A DNA stretch of 30,755 nucleotides, from assembly GCA_030849805.1 (NCBI GenBank), contig JASANZ010001991.1, positions 1 to 30,755 of the forward strand. The letters run 5' to 3'. This stretch comes from Sergeia podlipaevii. Lineage: Eukaryota > Euglenozoa > Kinetoplastea > Trypanosomatida > Trypanosomatidae. Shown here one piece after another: positions 28,114 through 30,755 of this stretch (position 1 is its first letter; the number at the start of each line of letters is the position of its first letter). Under the pieces are notes generated by a model. That model ran no database searches and had not been told where the DNA came from. It saw nothing but the letters and a program-made list of their open reading frames with translations. The position numbers and the translations under genes are program-made.

Positions 28114-28527
28114 CTGATTTTGCCGAATGTCACCGCCACGACGGTGATAACGTCTTGTGTGCCAGAGAAGCTGCCCACAGAGGTGCCAATGGTTCCGGTA
28201 GGAAAGGTTAGGGTGGTCAAGGAAGAGGCGCTCGCGCAGGTGCTACAAACAGCGGGGAAGGGGTAATTATCGTGGGAGGGACAATGCCAGAGAGCACAGT
28301 TGCGGAGAGAGGCCTGCTTTTCGAGAGAAGGACTGCAATTGAGAGGTGTGGACAGCATTCAAGGAGTGCTTGTTTTTGTCTTTGTAGCTATTCGTTTTAT
28401 TCACCAGGCAGTGGTGCTGTCCCCTGATGATGCCGGCCACCTCTTTGTGGTATCAGGGACTAGTACCCCGTGCTGGGGGAAACCAAGAGCCTGCAAATGT
28501 ACCTCGCGCACGTTTGGGGGTTTGTGA
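28114..28527 (+). pseudogene. Unrecognised coding-like fragments between surface-like pseudogene and zinc-finger remnant
   Basis: One frame reads ILPNVTATTVITSCVPEKL and on to VVKEEALAQVLQTAGKG, stopping at TAA 28264-28266. The neighbouring frame continues in a coding-like way (GVIIVGGTMPESTVAERG), and the first frame reopens to 28527. The composition and the frame hand-over near 28260 suggest a broken gene. I cannot assign a family. It could be a second copy of the surface-like gene or the body of the retroelement whose tail follows. Confidence 0.4.
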
Positions 28528-28599
28528 CTTCGGCATACAGGTCCTGAGGTAATCCCTTGTCTGACAGACTTGGGACGCACTGGATACTTGTAACGCTCC

Positions 28600-29303
28600 A
28601 CAGCTCTCCGCGCTGACTGGCCGCGCCGTCACTTACACAATGCGCCTTGCGCAAAAGCCTTTTTACACCTGTGCAGCTTCTGCAAACAGCCCTACACCCC
28701 CACAGCCGGCTTTGCCTCCCATATGCGCACTAAACACCCCGAGGGGAGGTAGTGCACGGTCTCTGCAAAGAATGACGCGCGCGTTGCTGTTCAGAATCCC
28801 TCCACTAGACTCCTCTGCCCTAAGTGCAGCAAGACATTTGCCAATGATATCTCCTTCGCATTACACTTAGAGAGGTATCACAATGATGCTCAGTACAGGG
28901 TAAAGAGAGACCCATGGTTCCGACACATGAGGTGTGTGTGGAAACATCGAGTCACTTTCTCATCTGCCCAGCTTTAGCAACTATCAGAAGCAAGTACAAC
29001 CTACAGGAGATAAAGCCAGACAAACTCTTCAACAGCCAGGAGCTTGCCATGTACTTGGCCGAAGTCTTTAAGCTACCTGCTCCGGCCTTCATCAACTCCC
29101 CGGAGAAGAATGAAGAGGCCGTCGCTCTCTCCGCTCCCGAGCAGACTGTATCCCCTCCCCTTCTCTTAATAGTTTCTCCTCCCCTCCTCGCTTCAGCTTT
29201 GCACACAAAGGTGAATAAAAAGGGTGAGGTGAAGCTCAGAAAGCGATATCGATCCACATCGAGCATCCGATCTAGCCTGAGCCCCGCACCGCCCTCTGAC
29301 TGA
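28600..29303 (+). mobile_element. Remnant of a non-LTR retroelement 3' end, two C2H2 fingers
   Basis: In one frame two zinc fingers of the form C-x2-C-x12-H-x4-H occur. The first has Cys at 28672 and 28681 and His at 28720 and 28735. The second has Cys at 28816 and 28825 and His at 28864 and 28879. A TAG at 28750-28752 lies between them, so the reading is broken. A frameshift near 28910-28930 leads to ETSSHFLICPALATIRSKY, which resembles the Cys/His-containing E-x-x-H-x(4)-C-P-x-L motif found after the RNase H region of many non-LTR retrotransposons. The frame then runs through a Pro/Ser-rich tail to a stop at 29301-29303. Trypanosome ingi/L1Tc elements are known to carry C2H2 fingers at their C-terminus, so a degenerate ingi-type copy is the best guess. 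Reverse transcriptase and endonuclease regions are not seen. Confidence 0.55.
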
Positions 29304-29413
29304 GGGACCGGTCTCCACGTCTTCGCGCTTTTGGAGTTCTAGGCAATCGTTAGTAAGGAGGTATTTGGAATAGTGGCTGGCGCGCCAGAGCAGCCCTGAA
29401 AATAGGTGTTTAC

Positions 29414-29434
29414 GAAGAAAAAAAAGAAGATCAC
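29414..29434 (+). other. Short A-rich tract, possible retroelement tail
   Basis: An A-rich run (GAAGAAAAAAAAGAAGA) lies about 110 bases after the last stop of the zinc-finger remnant. Non-LTR elements end in an A-rich tail, so this may be the 3' border of the inserted copy. Such runs are frequent in this window, so the evidence is weak. Confidence 0.25.
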
Positions 29435-30468
29435 TTGCTGGGATGTGCTTGATGGAGCTTCGTTTATGGTGCGCCATTATGGTAAAAAGAATTGGTTGTG
29501 CTTTTACGGCGACAATGCAATATCAATGGTGCTCACTTTATCTCGCTGCGTTTTTTTTTAGTAAAGCACACTTTCTTTATATATACAATTTTTATTTCTT
29601 ATTCTTTTGAACTCTTTCTCCATTCTAATTTCAAAGAGTTACCAGTTGTGCCGACAGGTACTTGCTTGTATTAACCCGCATGTCTACAGATCTATTTGCT
29701 TGTACTGAGCGTACCCGTTTTTTTTTTTGTAAAATGCTCCAGAGGTAGAGAAGTATTTAGTAATCTTTTTTGCTCCAATTTTTTTTGAACTGCAGTTGTG
29801 TTATGGGATTTTGCTATTTTTGTGACAATAATATTGTTTTTGCTGTAAAGATGAGGGGGTTTTCTTATGTTGCTTGGTGTTTTTCCCTTTTTTCATTTTG
29901 AGCACAGATATACTGTGACAGTTTTCTTGCTTCATTCATAGTTGGCACGTACTAGCTAGCTGTAGTGAACTGCTACGTATGTTATCCGACGTTGTGTTGT
30001 GGATTTCACTACTTTGCAGCTTTCTTCTTTGTTTCTTTTTTTCATTGTATCAAGTATAAATACGCTGTGATCCCATAGCAAATGCTAATGTCAAGCTTCT
30101 TACTGAGACTCATTACAACTGTGGATGTTGGAAGTGCGGTACGGAACTTCCCATGCCGTAAGAATAAAGAGGTTGTTCTAGTCCTTCTACTCGGTGGTGA
30201 TGGCAACATATTATCGAATCGACCATCATCCAGTGTCACTTGACGCACAATAGCTGTCTGTTAAACTTGTATACTACCCTACTTCTGTCATATCTTTTTT
30301 CTTACTTGTACTACGTGACAATGCTATACCTTCTTTATCTCTCTTGCTAACTTTTTTTTTGATAGTTAAACACCTTTTGTCAGCGTCTACACAGCGGACT
30401 TTCATCTGTGCACAGCGTGGCGTCTTTCAGTGTCAATTCTCTGTCACATCTGAACCTTTTGACTTGCA
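29435..30468. other. Intergenic spacer before the last gene
   Basis: About 1 kb of AT-rich, poly-T-rich sequence, with composition back to that of the core spacers. No credible gene or RNA is seen. Pyrimidine-rich sequence at about 30287-30360 could hold the acceptor for the gene starting at 30469. Confidence 0.5.
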
Positions 30469-30755
30469 ATGACACTCAATACCAGTAAATGGGAAGTTAA
30501 ACTCAGGTCGCCCAAACGCATGAAGAGGGCATTCTACGCTACCGTGTGTCTGCTTATTGCGCTTCAGGTCATGCTGTTATGGTGGCTTTTTTTTCCCAGC
30601 AAACCCCAATCCCTAAAACCGTTACCATTCAATGAGGAGGAGGTGTACCTGCGCCGCCCGGATGGCAGGGGTGGCGAGGTGCGTGTGATGACAGTTGTTG
30701 TCAGCACACACATCACCGATGAGCTGTGCATCAACGTTGCCTCTGCGTATATGAG
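30469..30755 (+). CDS. Type II membrane protein, 5' part only; possibly glycosyltransferase-like
   Basis: An ATG at 30469 opens a frame that stays open to the window edge, giving the first 95 residues of a gene cut by the boundary. The N-terminus is basic (KRMKR at 16-20), followed by one hydrophobic segment at about 21-42 (VCLLIALQVMLLWWLFF) with no cleavage-site pattern. That is the layout of a type II signal anchor. A proline-rich stem follows, and then a beta-strand-like segment VMTVVVSTHITDELCINVAS at about 72-92. A short stem after a signal anchor and then such a strand suits Golgi/ER glycosyltransferases, including PLOD-type sugar transferases, but too little is present to assign a family. 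The codon usage is like that of the core genes. Confidence 0.7.
   Translation, partial: MTLNTSKWEVKLRSPKRMKRAFYATVCLLIALQVMLLWWLFFPSKPQSLKPLPFNEEEVYLRRPDGRGGEVRVMTVVVSTHITDELCINVASAYM

Overview
The window looks like a piece of a directional gene cluster from a kinetoplastid, most likely a Trypanosoma species. Every convincing gene is on the + strand. The genes have no introns, are about 50-55% GC by eye, and sit in AT-rich, poly-T and TATA-rich spacers. Several starts are preceded by a pyrimidine tract followed by an AG, as expected for spliced-leader trans-splicing. No bacterial-type signals, tRNA, rRNA or CRISPR are visible. The species cannot be fixed from the sequence.

Layout, left to right: (1) an unrecognised 700-aa helical protein, 196-2298; (2) a WD40 plus coiled-coil axonemal protein best matching CFAP44, 2848-8262; (3) a C2-domain protein with a long acidic, His-rich 10-residue tandem repeat interrupted by an assembly gap, 9018-12272; (4) a small unrecognised protein, 14276-14953; (5) VAC14, the HEAT-repeat scaffold of the PI(3,5)P2 complex, 15949-18048; (6) mitochondrial pyruvate carrier subunit MPC2, 18573-18998; (7) a basic, probably mitochondrial protein, 19884-21338; (8) a membrane-anchored glutaredoxin/GST fusion of the PGES2 type, 21885-22838; (9) a SAC-domain phosphoinositide phosphatase, 24172-26700; (10) a GC-richer island of broken sequence, 27220 to about 29430, holding a decayed surface-protein-like gene and the tail of a decayed non-LTR retroelement; (11) the first 95 codons of a type II membrane protein, 30469 to the end.

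From memory, T. brucei CFAP44 is Tb927.7.3560 and MPC2 is Tb927.7.3520. Three genes lie between the two here, as that numbering would predict, so the block appears syntenic with T. brucei chromosome 7. This needs a database check.

The core genes serve unrelated jobs (flagellum, mitochondrion, phosphoinositide turnover), as is usual in trypanosomatid polycistrons. One possible functional pairing is VAC14 with the SAC phosphatase. The most unusual parts are the 30-bp repeat array, whose reported gap size is in frame but out of repeat register, and the decayed surface-protein/retroelement island inside otherwise conserved core genes. I saw no convincing wholly new biological system.
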